A stretch of 64,000 nucleotides of DNA from Prochlorococcus sp. AG-459-D04 (lineage in GTDB: Bacteria > Cyanobacteriota > Cyanobacteriia > PCC-6307 > Cyanobiaceae), in the NCBI GenBank assembly GCA_003212035.1, contig QCRA01000001.1, forward strand, positions 1-64,000, written 5' to 3'. Every line of letters starts with the position of its first letter. Within the stretch, counting starts at the first letter, position 1. A program made the translations under genes and the position numbers. Shown here piece by piece: positions 46,688 to 57,910 of the stretch. The notes beneath the pieces are model-generated. The model saw only the letters and a program-made list of their open reading frames with translations. It had not been told where the DNA came from and made no database searches.

Positions 46688-47590
46688 ATGACTGAAGTTA
46701 TAAATAGTATTTCTGATTTTGAAAAATATCTTAAAAACACAAAAAAGGTTGTGGAAGAGGCACTTGATTTTTCCTTGGGTCCTGAGAATCCAGAAATATT
46801 GAGAGAATCAATGAGATATTCCCTTTTAGCTGGAGGGAAAAGAATACGTCCAATTTTATGTTTAGCATCTTGCTCACTGGCGGGAGGAGAACCCTCTCTT
46901 GCTGTTCCCACTGCAGTAGCAATAGAAATGATCCATACAATGTCTTTGATTCATGATGACCTGCCCGCTATGGATAATGATGACTTGAGAAGAGGTAGGC
47001 CGACAAATCATAAAGTTTATGGAGATGCAATAGCTATACTTGCAGGTGATGCTTTATTAACCAGAGCCTTTGAAATGGTCTCTTTAAGAAGTCCAGGCGT
47101 TGATCCAACTAGATTGTTAAATGTAGTTGGTGAACTTTCATTGGTTGCGGGGGCACCCGGTTTAGTAGGAGGACAAGTAGTTGATTTAGAATGCGAAGGG
47201 AAAGAAGTTGACCTTGAAACTCTCGAATATATTCATCTTCATAAAACTGGGGCTTTATTAAAAGCTTGCGTAAGAACAGGCGCGATGATCGCAGGCGCTA
47301 ACGAAAAACTTTTGCAAGCACTGACAATATATGCAGAAGGTATCGGATTAGCCTTCCAGATAATAGATGACATCCTTGATTTGACTTCAAGTAGTGAAAA
47401 GCTTGGTAAAACTGCCGGGAAAGATCTTTTAGCTGACAAAACTACTTACCCTAAATTACTTGGAATGAAGGAATCAAAGAAAAGAGCATTTGATTTAGTT
47501 GAAAAAGCAAAAAAAGCAATTGAACCATGGGGGCCAGATGCAAAGTATTTAATATCATTAGCCGATTTTATTACAAATAGAGATAGATAA
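46688..47590 (+). CDS. crtE: Geranylgeranyl diphosphate synthase
   Basis: A 300-residue trans-prenyltransferase building GGPP for carotenoids, phytol of chlorophyll and quinones. First Asp-rich motif [12 protein letters not shown], second QIIDDILD, and GGKRIRP near the N-terminus. Chain length (farnesyl versus geranylgeranyl) is set by family resemblance to cyanobacterial CrtE. Co-directional with folD and the PAP2 gene, suggesting one transcript. Confidence 0.92.
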   Translation: MTEVINSISDFEKYLKNTKKVVEEALDFSLGPENPEILRESMRYSLLAGGKRIRPILCLASCSLAGGEPSLAVPTAVAIEMIHTMSLIHDDLPAMDNDDLRRGRPTNHKVYGDAIAILAGDALLTRAFEMVSLRSPGVDPTRLLNVVGELSLVAGAPGLVGGQVVDLECEGKEVDLETLEYIHLHKTGALLKACVRTGAMIAGANEKLLQALTIYAEGIGLAFQIIDDILDLTSSSEKLGKTAGKDLLADKTTYPKLLGMKESKKRAFDLVEKAKKAIEPWGPDAKYLISLADFITNRDR

Positions 47591-47603
47591 ATAGTTTTAA
47601 TTT

Positions 47604-48083
47604 ATGTCTGAGTTTTTTGCCTTTTTTAATAATTCAGTTCTTTTTTGGAGTTTATTATCCTGTTTACTAGCTCAAATTTTTAAAATTGTATTCAATTTCT
47701 TTTCAACTGGAGAGATAAGATTTGGAATTATGTTCGAGACTGGTGGTATGCCCTCAAGTCATTCCGCGCTGATAACTGGTGCTGTATCAGGTATAGGTTA
47801 TGAATTAGGATTTGATAGCTCTATATTCGCATTAGGAGTTGCTGTAGCACTTATAGTTATGTATGACGCTAGTGGGGTTAGAAAATCAGCTGGAGTTCAA
47901 GCTGCAGAAATCAATAAACTATCAAAAAAACTAGACCCTAAATCTGAATTATTTTTAAAGGAAACACTAGGCCACACAAAAATTGAGGTCATGGTGGGAA
48001 GTTTTTTTGGACCTTTAATTACTTTGCCTGGAATGTTTTTTTTAGGTTCTCCTCTCAAAATATTTGATTTGATAATAAATTAG
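47604..48083 (+). CDS. Divergent PAP2-family membrane protein
   Basis: A 159-residue DUF212/YuiD-type protein, a small relative of PAP2 phosphatases. It has several membrane segments and motifs FETGGMPSSHSALITG and MYDASGVRKSAGVQA. It is found next to crtE in many cyanobacteria, so a prenyl- or lipid-phosphate role is likely but untested. Overlaps cobB end convergently by 4 bp. Confidence 0.86.
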   Translation: MSEFFAFFNNSVLFWSLLSCLLAQIFKIVFNFFSTGEIRFGIMFETGGMPSSHSALITGAVSGIGYELGFDSSIFALGVAVALIVMYDASGVRKSAGVQAAEINKLSKKLDPKSELFLKETLGHTKIEVMVGSFFGPLITLPGMFFLGSPLKIFDLIIN

Positions 48084-49471
48084 GAATCCTTTGAAAAACT
48101 ATTTTGGGTGGCATCTATAAAGTTTTTTGCGACTTCTGGAGAACTTGGCAAATGTAAGTGAATCCAACTTGCATGTAATTTCTCATCAAAATAGCCTTCA
48201 TTTTTGTATTCAGTTTCCCAAGATTTGATTTTCCATGGGGAAATTAGTTTCTTCTGATGTTCAGCTTTTCTTACATCAAGTTCAGATAAATAACTTTCAA
48301 TTTCCCAATAATGAAATTCATGTCCTCTTATGAATTGATTTTGTTTAATGATCGGAGTATCTTTTAAACCCTTAATGTATCTATAACCCACTGTAAGCTT
48401 ACTTTTTTTTGATCTAAAAGGCAGGATACCACTCATCTTATGGTTATTACCATATTCATCTTTTATTGAGTCTCCTAAAATCATCATCCCACCGCACTCT
48501 GCATATATAAATCCGTTTTGGCGGAATTTCCTTAACGAATTTAAGCTTTTTATAGAGTTACTTATGTGATCAGCATATTTTTCGGGAAATCCCCCAGGAA
48601 TAATTAAAGAAGAAGCCTCATCTGGTATTTCTTCATCATCATAAATACTCCATGAAATCAATGGTATTCCTATTTCACTCAAAAACTCCTTAGTTTCAGG
48701 ATATTGAAAATGAAAGATTTTATCTTCTGCAATTGCGATAGGTTTACTTTTGTCTATTTTAAAATCTTCAAAACTAAAAGAATTAAATATTTTCTTTTGA
48801 GGAGATTTCAGAAATTTAATAAGAGAAAATACATTAAGATTTTTTTCGGCGAAATCTGCAAAATATTCAACATCAATTTCTTTACTATTATCCAATGGCG
48901 ATATCAATCCTAAATTAGCTTTGTTTAAAGTTATTTTTGAATCAGATGGTAAAAAACCAAGAATTTCGATATCCTCATTTTTAAAAACTTCTTCGATTAA
49001 TTTTTTATGTCTATCTGAATTAACGTTGTTAAATATAATTCCTGCTATTGACAACTCATTATCGAAATCTCTAAAACCTCGAACAGTAGCCAAAAGAGAA
49101 GCTACTTGACCTCTAGCATTAACAATAAAAATTACTGGGGCATTGAGAAGTTTAGAAATATTTGCTGTACTTGAATAGGTTGTTGCCCCTAATCCATCAA
49201 ATAGACCCATTGCTCCTTCAATTAATGAGAATTCATATTTCAAAGAATGTTTAAAAAAACTTTCTTGAACCCATTCCTCACCACTTAAAAAAATATCTAA
49301 ATTCCTACAAATAGGTTGGCCAATTGAACTAAGTTGTTGTTGATCGAGATAATCTGGGCCAACCTTGAAAGTTTGTATTTTTATACCTTTGATGAAAGCC
49401 CAACAAGATATCAAAAGCGACAATGTAGTTTTCCCGCTATCAGTTGAAGGAGAAGAGATTACACAAGGCAT
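48080..49471 (-). CDS. cobB: Cobyrinic acid a,c-diamide synthase
   Basis: A 463-residue enzyme (CobB/CbiA) that amidates cobyrinate a and c side chains for B12 (pseudo-cobalamin) synthesis. The N-terminal dethiobiotin-synthetase-like ATPase has SPSTDSGKTTLSLL; the C-terminal glutaminase has the Cys in YAECGGMMILG. Length normal. It is the last of the zwf-opcA-cobB run with gaps of 2-3 bp. Confidence 0.92.
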   Translation of the reverse strand: MPCVISSPSTDSGKTTLSLLISCWAFIKGIKIQTFKVGPDYLDQQQLSSIGQPICRNLDIFLSGEEWVQESFFKHSLKYEFSLIEGAMGLFDGLGATTYSSTANISKLLNAPVIFIVNARGQVASLLATVRGFRDFDNELSIAGIIFNNVNSDRHKKLIEEVFKNEDIEILGFLPSDSKITLNKANLGLISPLDNSKEIDVEYFADFAEKNLNVFSLIKFLKSPQKKIFNSFSFEDFKIDKSKPIAIAEDKIFHFQYPETKEFLSEIGIPLISWSIYDDEEIPDEASSLIIPGGFPEKYADHISNSIKSLNSLRKFRQNGFIYAECGGMMILGDSIKDEYGNNHKMSGILPFRSKKSKLTVGYRYIKGLKDTPIIKQNQFIRGHEFHYWEIESYLSELDVRKAEHQKKLISPWKIKSWETEYKNEGYFDEKLHASWIHLHLPSSPEVAKNFIDATQNSFSKDS

Positions 49472-49474
49472 TTA

Positions 49475-50776
49475 TTAGTTTTTAAAACCATTAAGTATTT
49501 GAAGAGCTATTTCGATAGAATTTTTAAAAAGAGGACTTGTATTACCTCTACTACTTCCCAATAGTTTACTAACATCAAACTCTGATGAAGAAAAAGAATT
49601 TGGAACAACTTGTTCTATTAATTCCATATTAGCCATTCCCCCTGCTTCAAGTCTCATACATTCCACTGTTTCACAGCCAAGTATTACACAAGTGTTATTT
49701 TTTTGAACCTCACTAATTTTTGAAATCAACCTCAATCCAATAACTTGTCCTAAATGGATACTTGGATTACCCAAAGATAAAGGATTAATTGATGCAGAAA
49801 TTATTTCGCCATTAATTCTTTCGAACTCTATTTTGATTGATTCTGTATCCCTTTCAACTCTTAGAAAAGACCAACCAAGTTTATCACTAATCCATGAGAT
49901 CAAAAACAAAGCTTGAATGATATGATCACCTGCGATATCAATATCAATATCTGTAATGTGATTTAAAATTGGTCTCCTCGATGGTGGATCAAAAATCATC
50001 GCCAATGATTCCCTCCAATTTTTCAACCTAACCCAATTCAAATCATTAATAGCTTTATTTGAATTATTTAATTGATCTAAAATTTTTAAACATCTGTTAG
50101 GCGATCCAAGAGCAGTATCAATTATTAACCTTAGACCATAATTAGTAAAATATTCGAAGATTTCGGGAGATTCATCTAAGCTTCCATTCCACCACAACCA
50201 AGAAGGTAATTCATCAATTGATAATTCATCAATAATTTTTAATCCTTTATGGGAAATTGAGGCTGAGTCCCCCCTAATAACAACTAAATCCCCACATATT
50301 GGTTGGAGAGCTGTAGTATCACTCAAAGGGCAGTAGGCGGATACAAAAGTTTTGATATCTGAATTTTTATTTATGGTTGGCGCTAGAGTTATTAATCTTC
50401 TCGGGTTTAATGTACTTATTGATGATTCAAAAAATTGTCCTCTAAAGTCTTCAAAGTCTTTATTAGATAAATCTTCCTTCAACAAATTCAATAATTCTTC
50501 ACTATTAAAGGAAGTAGTGAGAGGTAACCCTTGATCTAATATGAATTTTTTTGCAACTTCAATTATCTCTGGACTTAAATTTCCAGTAATTGGTCCATTT
50601 ACTAATCCTTTTTGTACCAAACATTGTTCTAGCCAAGCAGGCTGCCAGACCATTAATGTAAAAGTGTTAGCTCCAGTATTATCTTTATCTTCTGAAATCC
50701 ATAATTTATTAAGGTAATTAGAAATTTCCTGATAAGGCAACTCTAATGGGGTTTGGAGTGTTAGTTGAGGTTTCAT
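49475..50776 (-). CDS. opcA: Glucose-6-phosphate dehydrogenase assembly protein OpcA
   Basis: A 433-residue OpcA, which activates Zwf redox-dependently for dark carbon catabolism through the oxidative pentose phosphate pathway. Family segments include RRPILNHITDIDIDIAG and CVILGCETVECMRLE-type C-terminus. It lies 2 bp downstream of zwf, the usual partner. ATG start. Confidence 0.92.
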   Translation of the reverse strand: MKPQLTLQTPLELPYQEISNYLNKLWISEDKDNTGANTFTLMVWQPAWLEQCLVQKGLVNGPITGNLSPEIIEVAKKFILDQGLPLTTSFNSEELLNLLKEDLSNKDFEDFRGQFFESSISTLNPRRLITLAPTINKNSDIKTFVSAYCPLSDTTALQPICGDLVVIRGDSASISHKGLKIIDELSIDELPSWLWWNGSLDESPEIFEYFTNYGLRLIIDTALGSPNRCLKILDQLNNSNKAINDLNWVRLKNWRESLAMIFDPPSRRPILNHITDIDIDIAGDHIIQALFLISWISDKLGWSFLRVERDTESIKIEFERINGEIISASINPLSLGNPSIHLGQVIGLRLISKISEVQKNNTCVILGCETVECMRLEAGGMANMELIEQVVPNSFSSSEFDVSKLLGSSRGNTSPLFKNSIEIALQILNGFKN

Positions 50777-50778
50777 TT

Positions 50779-52302
50779 TTAAGGTCTGCGCCAGAAAATA
50801 TTATCTTTTGAAAGTAATTGATCAGACTCAGGAGGGCCCCAAGTCATAGATTCATAATTATAAATAGGTAACTTCCAAGGTGAATTATCCATTAATTCTA
50901 TTAATGGCGTATAAAGTTTCCAGGCTGCCTCTACTTCATCACTTCGAGTAAATAAGGTTGGGTCAGAAAGCATTGCATCAGCTAATAATCTTACATAGCC
51001 TTCATCTGAGGGTTCTCCAAATGATTCATCATAAGAAAATTCCATCTCAACAGGTCTTGATTTCATTCCAGAGCCGGGAGATTTCACTTCAAATTTAAAA
51101 GTAGCGCCTTCATTTGGCTGAATTCTAAGGATAAGTTGATTTGGGGCAGGATTTATTATTGTTGATTCAAATAAATGAACAGGAACGTCTTTAAAAGTCA
51201 AGACTATTTCTCCAAGTCTTTTAGGTAGTCTTTTACCTGTTCTCAAATAAAAAGGAACTCCCTGCCAACGCCAGTTATCGACAAAAACTTTTGTCGCAAT
51301 ATAAGTTTCTGTAGTGCTATTAAAGTTAACACCATCTTCCTGTCTGTATCCTTTTAGTCGATTTGAGATATTTCCTCCTTCTCCATATTGACCTCTTATG
51401 CAACAATTCCACGGTTCATTTTCGTCAGCAAGTTTTGAAGCTTGAAGAACCTTAGCTTTTTCATTTCTTATTGCTTCTGGTTCAAATTTACCAGGAGGTT
51501 CCATAGCAGTAACAGCTAGCATTTGAGTCATATGATTTTGAAGCATATCTCTTAAAGCACCAGAACTTTCGTAATAGCCTGCTCTATCTTCAACGCCTAC
51601 TGTTTCAGATGACGTAATTTGTACACTTGATATATAATTTCTGTTCCAAATCGGTTCAAAAATAGTGTTGGCAAACCTCAAAACAAGAATGTTTTGAACT
51701 GTCTCTTTACCTAAATAATGATCAATCCTATAAATCTGACTTTCTTCTGCACAACTTTGAACGATCTTATTCAATTTTTTTGCACTTGAATAATCTCTTC
51801 CAAAAGGTTTTTCAATAACTAAACGACTTTTCTTCGGGTCATCTAAAAGGCCAGCTGCTTTAAGAGCTTTACATCCACTTGCATAGAAATTCGGAGACAC
51901 TGATAAATAAAATGTTCTATTACCATGAGTTGCTTGTGTTTTATCAATTTCATTTAATCTTTTAGAAAGCCTTATGACATGATCGCTTTGTTGTAAGTCA
52001 ACTGGTTCATAGAAAAGATAATTAGAAAATTGTTCCCAATCCCTTTCTTTACCAGATATTTGATTGGATAGCTTTACTTTCATCTTTTCTCTAAACTCAT
52101 TATCAGTCCAAGGTCTTCTCGCACAACCAACTATTCCAAATTCACTAGGAATTCTTCTTTGCAAATAGAGCTCAAATAAAGCTGGTATTAATTTTCTATG
52201 AGTAAGGTCTCCACTAGCACCAAATATCACTAAGCATTGTGGAGATATGACTCTTTCCTGCCGTAAACCTAATCTTAGAGGATTACTTAAAGTTGAGGGC
52301 AT
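50779..52302 (-). CDS. zwf: Glucose-6-phosphate 1-dehydrogenase
   Basis: A 507-residue NADP enzyme, first step of the oxidative pentose phosphate pathway. The nucleotide fold is FGASGDLTHRKLIPALFEL; the active site is RIDHYLGKETVQN, followed by KRLPKR near the phosphate site. Length normal. Operon zwf-opcA-cobB. Expected to run at night and be light-off through OpcA; that is known biology. Confidence 0.96.
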   Translation of the reverse strand: MPSTLSNPLRLGLRQERVISPQCLVIFGASGDLTHRKLIPALFELYLQRRIPSEFGIVGCARRPWTDNEFREKMKVKLSNQISGKERDWEQFSNYLFYEPVDLQQSDHVIRLSKRLNEIDKTQATHGNRTFYLSVSPNFYASGCKALKAAGLLDDPKKSRLVIEKPFGRDYSSAKKLNKIVQSCAEESQIYRIDHYLGKETVQNILVLRFANTIFEPIWNRNYISSVQITSSETVGVEDRAGYYESSGALRDMLQNHMTQMLAVTAMEPPGKFEPEAIRNEKAKVLQASKLADENEPWNCCIRGQYGEGGNISNRLKGYRQEDGVNFNSTTETYIATKVFVDNWRWQGVPFYLRTGKRLPKRLGEIVLTFKDVPVHLFESTIINPAPNQLILRIQPNEGATFKFEVKSPGSGMKSRPVEMEFSYDESFGEPSDEGYVRLLADAMLSDPTLFTRSDEVEAAWKLYTPLIELMDNSPWKLPIYNYESMTWGPPESDQLLSKDNIFWRRP

Positions 52303-52410
52303 ATTTTTAGTATTCTTTTTTTAAAATCCTCTTTTTTTCTAAGATTAGCTACATATTGTGTCTAAACCAAAAAGTATTTAGTAAGTAAAACTTAATCAAA
52401 TATCAAATAA

Positions 52411-53541
<1,131 letters not shown>

Positions 53542-53719
53542 TTAGATTTATTTTATAAAAGATTATCAATTTGTAGTTTAATTTGTAGTGATTTTACAAA
53601 AATGGTTACGTTTTGAGATCGGGATAAATAAAAGAAATTATTTTAATTTTTCAGTATTTGTTGTTTTTATCAGTATAGTTACACAGAAATAATTTTTTAT
53701 CTAATTAAAAAATTCATTT

Positions 53720-54256
53720 ATGAATAATCCTCAAGAATCAGAAGATCATTATAAAGACAATGATTACAGGACAATTGAGCAGACGATGGAAAAGTTTTCT
53801 GGTGGAACAAGAAGACTTGCAGCTCAACTTACAACTTCTGCAAGTATCGACTCTTTATGGAATGTTTTAACAGATTATGATCGACTAAATCTTTACATAC
53901 CAAATCTCTTATCAAGCAAAAAAATATATCAAAATAACAATAATATACATCTTAAACAAGTTGGGGCTCAGGATTTCCTTGGCATGAAATTTTCAGCTGA
54001 AGTAACTATCGATTTATTTGAAGATAAGGAACTTGGTATTTTAAGATTCAATTTAATTAAAGGCGATTTCAGAAAATTTGAAGGTAGTTGGAAAATTCAA
54101 AACATTAAAAATACTTCTAAAAATTCATTAATTTATGATCTTACTGTTCAAGGTTGTCAATGGATGCCTATAGGGATGATAGAGAAAAGACTAAAAAAAG
54201 ATCTTTCTGAAAATTTGATTGCTGTAGATAGACAAGCAAAAGCAACCAAAAATTAG
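53720..54256 (+). CDS. SRPBCC (START-like) domain protein
   Basis: A 178-residue helix-grip protein of the cyclase/dehydrase-like SRPBCC group: N-terminal strand GGTRRLAAQLTTSAS, LWNVLTDYDRLNLYIPNL (the family hallmark), then KQVGAQDFLGM. Such proteins bind hydrophobic ligands; plant and cyanobacterial members are uncharacterised. No signal peptide. Divergent from petH, and followed by tRNA-Glu on the opposite strand. Confidence 0.8.
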   Translation: MNNPQESEDHYKDNDYRTIEQTMEKFSGGTRRLAAQLTTSASIDSLWNVLTDYDRLNLYIPNLLSSKKIYQNNNNIHLKQVGAQDFLGMKFSAEVTIDLFEDKELGILRFNLIKGDFRKFEGSWKIQNIKNTSKNSLIYDLTVQGCQWMPIGMIEKRLKKDLSENLIAVDRQAKATKN

Positions 54257-54273
54257 TTTGCAATTTTAAATAA

Positions 54274-54346
54274 TAGCCCCAAGGGGATTCGAACCCCTGT
54301 CGCCTCCGTGAAAGGGAGGTGTCCTAGGCCTCTAGACGATGGGGCC
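54274..54346 (-). tRNA. trnE: tRNA-Glu (TTC anticodon)
   Basis: On the minus strand, a 73-nt cloverleaf: acceptor GGCCCCA / TGGGGCT (first pair G-T wobble), discriminator A, anticodon stem CCTCC / GGAGG with loop CTTTCAC (anticodon TTC) and T-arm CAGGGGTTCGAATCCCCTT. CCA is not encoded. In cyanobacteria this tRNA also feeds glutamyl units to heme and chlorophyll synthesis. Confidence 0.97.
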
Positions 54347-54387
54347 AGGAAATTAGCATAACAGCTTATTAAAAACTAAGAGTAAGG

Positions 54388-55506
54388 CTAACCTTTCGTC
54401 AAGTATTGTTGCTCTTTGTTTTGTCCTTGCCACACAGGAACGGTAAAATGGAAGCAGGAACCTACACCAATTTCAGATACAACCCATATTCTTCCTCCAT
54501 GGACCTGTACTATTCTCCTGCATACAGATAATCCTATTCCAAATCCTGAAGTTCCTTCAGAAGTCTGAGGGAGTCTAACTCTATCAAGAAAAATTCTTTT
54601 TTGTTCGTTCAAAGGAATTCCTGCACCTTTGTCACAAATTGTTATTTCTACCCATTGATTTGTCTTATGGATCATAGTGATTTTTATAGATCCAGAGTCT
54701 TTAGAAAATTTAATAGCATTTTCAATTAAATTTAAAAATACTTGCCTCATTCTTCTTTGATCTGCAAATACGCTTGGCAGATCAGATGGAATATCAGTAT
54801 CAATTTGAATATTTCTTAATCTCCAGAATTTTTCTAATTCGAGTATTACTTCAGCACTAATATTACCTAAATCAATTTTCTGAGGATTAAATAACGCTTC
54901 CCATTTAGTTGTTCCAACCTCTAAAAGATCCTGAGATAAGAGTTCAATCTCTTCTAGACGTCTTTTAATTACCTCTTGCAATTTTGAAATGTCTATTTGT
55001 CCGAGTTTTTGACTTTGAACAGCCAAAGTAGCAGCAGTTAAGGGGGTTCTTAATTCATGCGCAACCATCCTTAATAATCTTTCCTGAGACTCTATTCTTT
55101 TTGTTAGTGTCTCGTTTTCTTGTCTTAAAACGAGAAGTTCGTCTTCCAATAAAAATTCTTTTTGAGTTCTTATTGAATCAATTTTGGATGGTTGTAAATT
55201 AATCCCAAGATTTTTTGTTAAACCTTCTTGTTTCCACCTCGGCAACCATTTTTGCAGCTGTGGGAAAATATTACTTCCAGCAAATATTTGCTTTGGAGCC
55301 GGGGAAACTTTTATAAGAGCCGGTATAGCAACTAATCTATGTAATTCAAGTAATTCCGGCTGCTCTGTGGGCTCAGAAACCTGGAGAGATATCTCAAATT
55401 CACAATCATCTGATTCTAAATAGGCTATTAGGGACTTAATATCATGACTAGATAGTTGATTTCTAGCTGCTACAAGTATTAATTTTAGCTCTTTTTTATC
55501 ATTCAA
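54388..55506 (-). CDS. sasA: Circadian sensor histidine kinase SasA
   Basis: A 372-residue kinase. Residues 1-100 are a KaiB-like thioredoxin fold ([29 protein letters not shown]) that docks on KaiC; then HisKA with phospho-acceptor His near residue 150 ([10 protein letters not shown]) and HATPase motifs ENAIKFS and GFGIGLSVC. It carries the clock output to RpaA. Length normal. Prochlorococcus keeps SasA and KaiBC but has lost kaiA (known from the literature). Confidence 0.93.
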   Translation of the reverse strand: MNDKKELKLILVAARNQLSSHDIKSLIAYLESDDCEFEISLQVSEPTEQPELLELHRLVAIPALIKVSPAPKQIFAGSNIFPQLQKWLPRWKQEGLTKNLGINLQPSKIDSIRTQKEFLLEDELLVLRQENETLTKRIESQERLLRMVAHELRTPLTAATLAVQSQKLGQIDISKLQEVIKRRLEEIELLSQDLLEVGTTKWEALFNPQKIDLGNISAEVILELEKFWRLRNIQIDTDIPSDLPSVFADQRRMRQVFLNLIENAIKFSKDSGSIKITMIHKTNQWVEITICDKGAGIPLNEQKRIFLDRVRLPQTSEGTSGFGIGLSVCRRIVQVHGGRIWVVSEIGVGSCFHFTVPVWQGQNKEQQYLTKG

Positions 55507-55612
55507 ATGATTTCCCCTGAAGTGTTGAAAAGCTGTTAATCCTTATAAACACCTTAAGATATTTTTTTTTATTTTACAGATAGGCTATGAAATAAATAGA
55601 ACTTATTTATAT

Positions 55613-56152
55613 ATGGTTGCTATTAATCAAAAGAAAAATTTACATTTTGGTGAAAATCCTCCAGAAATCCCTTTAAATAGCAATTTAAAAAGGTGGTTTT
55701 CGAGGAACATTGGATTGTGGAAATCACATAGAACGTATTTTCTTGATGAAGCACAGAGAACTTATAATTTAATTATGAATCTAAATATACAATCTCTCAA
55801 GAGTAAATCGGAATGGGAGTCGCATTATAAATTCACTTGGTATCCAGAAAAAAAATATAATTTCTTTAGCGATAACCCTCAGTATAAAGAAAGTGGAGAA
55901 ATGCATGCATTCTTAAAAGGCCATCAACTTATAAGAGAAAATTTTTATTTAAGTAATGTTGAAGGAATTTCAAATATTAAGCAAGTCGACGAACACGAAA
56001 TGATTTTTGAGTCTTTATATAATGATTGGTATATCATTGAACATACGAGACTAGTAGATTCTGATAATTATAGATATAGGGTTATATATTCATGGAACAA
56101 AAATAAGCTAAGAATAGTAGAGAATCATCACGAAATTAAAATTATTAAATAA
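55613..56152 (+). CDS. CpeS/CpcS-like chromophore lyase-type protein
   Basis: A 179-residue protein whose pattern (RWFSRNIGLWKSHRTYF, later IREN-YL, IEHTRLVDSDNYRYRVIYSW) resembles the CpeS/CpcS lyase family, a lipocalin-like fold that attaches bilins to phycobiliproteins. Strains of this type have only a remnant phycoerythrin, so a retained lyase-like protein could bind bilins or other pigments. Resemblance is by eye and moderate; it may be a distant lipocalin-like protein of another role. Confidence 0.5.
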   Translation: MVAINQKKNLHFGENPPEIPLNSNLKRWFSRNIGLWKSHRTYFLDEAQRTYNLIMNLNIQSLKSKSEWESHYKFTWYPEKKYNFFSDNPQYKESGEMHAFLKGHQLIRENFYLSNVEGISNIKQVDEHEMIFESLYNDWYIIEHTRLVDSDNYRYRVIYSWNKNKLRIVENHHEIKIIK

Positions 56153-56223
56153 ATTCTATTGGCAGTTTTAGTTTCAAAAATAAAAAATGTTATCTTTAAT
56201 AAGATTAATTAAAAAAATCAAAT

Positions 56224-56658
56224 ATGGGTTTTAAAGTTTCTAAAATTTTTGCAATCTCTCTAATTTTTTCATCTTTTTTATTTGATATAAATAACGAATT
56301 TAATAATTTAAATGCAAATGTAAAAAATTTGCCTGCCAACAAAAATGATTTAGATTTATATCATGGGATGGGGGTTTCATTTCTATGTAATGCGACAAGA
56401 AAAGGATTTGATTTAGACTTTCCAAAAACATTAAACGTAGCCTCAACAACTTTCGCTTCAGTAGTTTCACAAAAACATGGAGGAAAAATAATAGAAAAAA
56501 AGAGAGAACAAACAGTTGATATCAAACAATTGCAGTTTATTGCATCTCTTCAATTGGTTGAATCAGCTCTTCAGGTGTGTCCAGATAATGTTCCTGAAAA
56601 AATTGAAAAACAATTTAAGATTGAACTTGAGAGGGTTAAGAAATTACAAGGATTATAA
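56224..56658 (+). CDS. Exported hypothetical protein with two Cys
   Basis: A 144-residue protein. Residues 1-20 are a signal or anchor segment, then an alpha-rich mature part with LCNATRKGFDLDFPKTL and ALQVCPDNVPE. The two Cys may form a disulfide. Similar uncharacterised exported proteins are widespread in marine cyanobacteria. It is convergent with prs. Function unknown. Confidence 0.6.
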   Translation: MGFKVSKIFAISLIFSSFLFDINNEFNNLNANVKNLPANKNDLDLYHGMGVSFLCNATRKGFDLDFPKTLNVASTTFASVVSQKHGGKIIEKKREQTVDIKQLQFIASLQLVESALQVCPDNVPEKIEKQFKIELERVKKLQGL

Positions 56659-56671
56659 AAAAATAATTTTT

Positions 56672-57667
56672 TTATCTAAACATTGAACTAACAGAGCTTT
56701 CTTCGTGGATTCTCCAAATAGCTTCCCCAAGCATATTTGCAACAGAAAGAACTTTTAATTGTGGAAAATTATCTTTGTGTATAACGGGTATGCTATTAGT
56801 CACAATAACTTGTTCGAATAAATTCTTAGTACTTAATCTTTCATAAGAGGGAGGAGAAAATACAGCATGTGATGCACATGCAAAAATTCTATTAGCTCCT
56901 TCTTTTTTTAGTAAATTAGCTCCAGAGCAAATTGTGCCGCCAGTGTCTATCATATCGTCTATAAGAATAGCGGTTTTACCTCTAACTTCACCAATAACTG
57001 TTAGGCTTTCGGCGATATTATGAGCCGATCTCCTTTTGTCAATGATAGCCAAAGGAGCATCTTTCATTAATTTTGCAAATGCTCTCGCTCTAGCGACTCC
57101 ACCTACATCAGGGGAGACGACAACTATTTCTTCTAAATCTAAAGTTTCTAGATAATCAATTAATACAGGTGAACCATAAATATGATCGCATGGTATATCA
57201 AAATATCCCTGTATTTGAGCAGAGTGTAAGTCCATAGCAAGAACCCTATCAACTCCTGATTTTTCGAGTAAATTAGCAGTTAGCTTTGCTGTTATAGACT
57301 CTCTTCCTGAGGTCTTTCTGTCTGCTCTTGCATACCCAAAATACGGGATTACAGCCGTTATTTGTCTTGCAGACGCTCTTTTGCATGCGTCAACCATTAT
57401 CATAAGCTCCATCAAACTATCATTTACTGGAGCGGATGTAGGTTGTATCAGGAATACATCACAACCTCTAATAGATTGTTGAATCTGTACATAAAGTTCT
57501 CCATCAGCAAACCTTTTAGATATTAAAGGTACATTTTCAATACCTAAATATGATGCAATTTCTTCTGCTAATTTAGGATTTGTTGTCCCACTTACTAACC
57601 TTAATCTACTGTTAGTTAGATTAAAGTTTGATTCTTTACTCTGCATTGCCGTGATAAAACTTGTCAC
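56672..57667 (-). CDS. prs: Ribose-phosphate pyrophosphokinase
   Basis: A 331-residue PRPP synthase giving the precursor of purines, pyrimidines, NAD and histidine from ribose 5-phosphate and ATP. Seen: FGYARADRK, the metal and catalytic region MDLHSAQIQGYFDIP, VVVSPDVGGVARARAFA and the PRPP loop IDDMIDTGGTI. A second in-frame ATG (MQSKES) seven codons later is possible. Divergent from malQ. Confidence 0.95.
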   Translation of the reverse strand: MTSFITAMQSKESNFNLTNSRLRLVSGTTNPKLAEEIASYLGIENVPLISKRFADGELYVQIQQSIRGCDVFLIQPTSAPVNDSLMELMIMVDACKRASARQITAVIPYFGYARADRKTSGRESITAKLTANLLEKSGVDRVLAMDLHSAQIQGYFDIPCDHIYGSPVLIDYLETLDLEEIVVVSPDVGGVARARAFAKLMKDAPLAIIDKRRSAHNIAESLTVIGEVRGKTAILIDDMIDTGGTICSGANLLKKEGANRIFACASHAVFSPPSYERLSTKNLFEQVIVTNSIPVIHKDNFPQLKVLSVANMLGEAIWRIHEESSVSSMFR

Positions 57668-57910
57668 GAAATTTGCACCATAAAACTATATTCTTATCGT
57701 AGTCGTTTATATGAATTTCGCAAAAGATAATGACTAGATCTTTTCAAAATTCACATCAATCAAGCAAAATATCGTTTATAAAAATCAGAATTACTATTTA
57801 TTCAGTCTTAAAAGCTAGGAATAATATTTGTCAACTAAAAAAAATTTGTATATGGTTGAATTTAGATAATTAAAAACACTTTAAGTGTAAAGAATATAAA
57901 TAATAAAAAA

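Noticed and set aside
53585-53597. Possible NtcA site before petH (GTA...TAC)
   Set aside because: The spacer is 7 bp instead of 8 and no -10 box lies at the right distance.
57730-57873. 47-codon ATG frame in the prs-malQ gap
   Set aside because: Basic, low-complexity-like product with no motif, no ribosome-binding site; frames of this length are expected by chance at this base composition.
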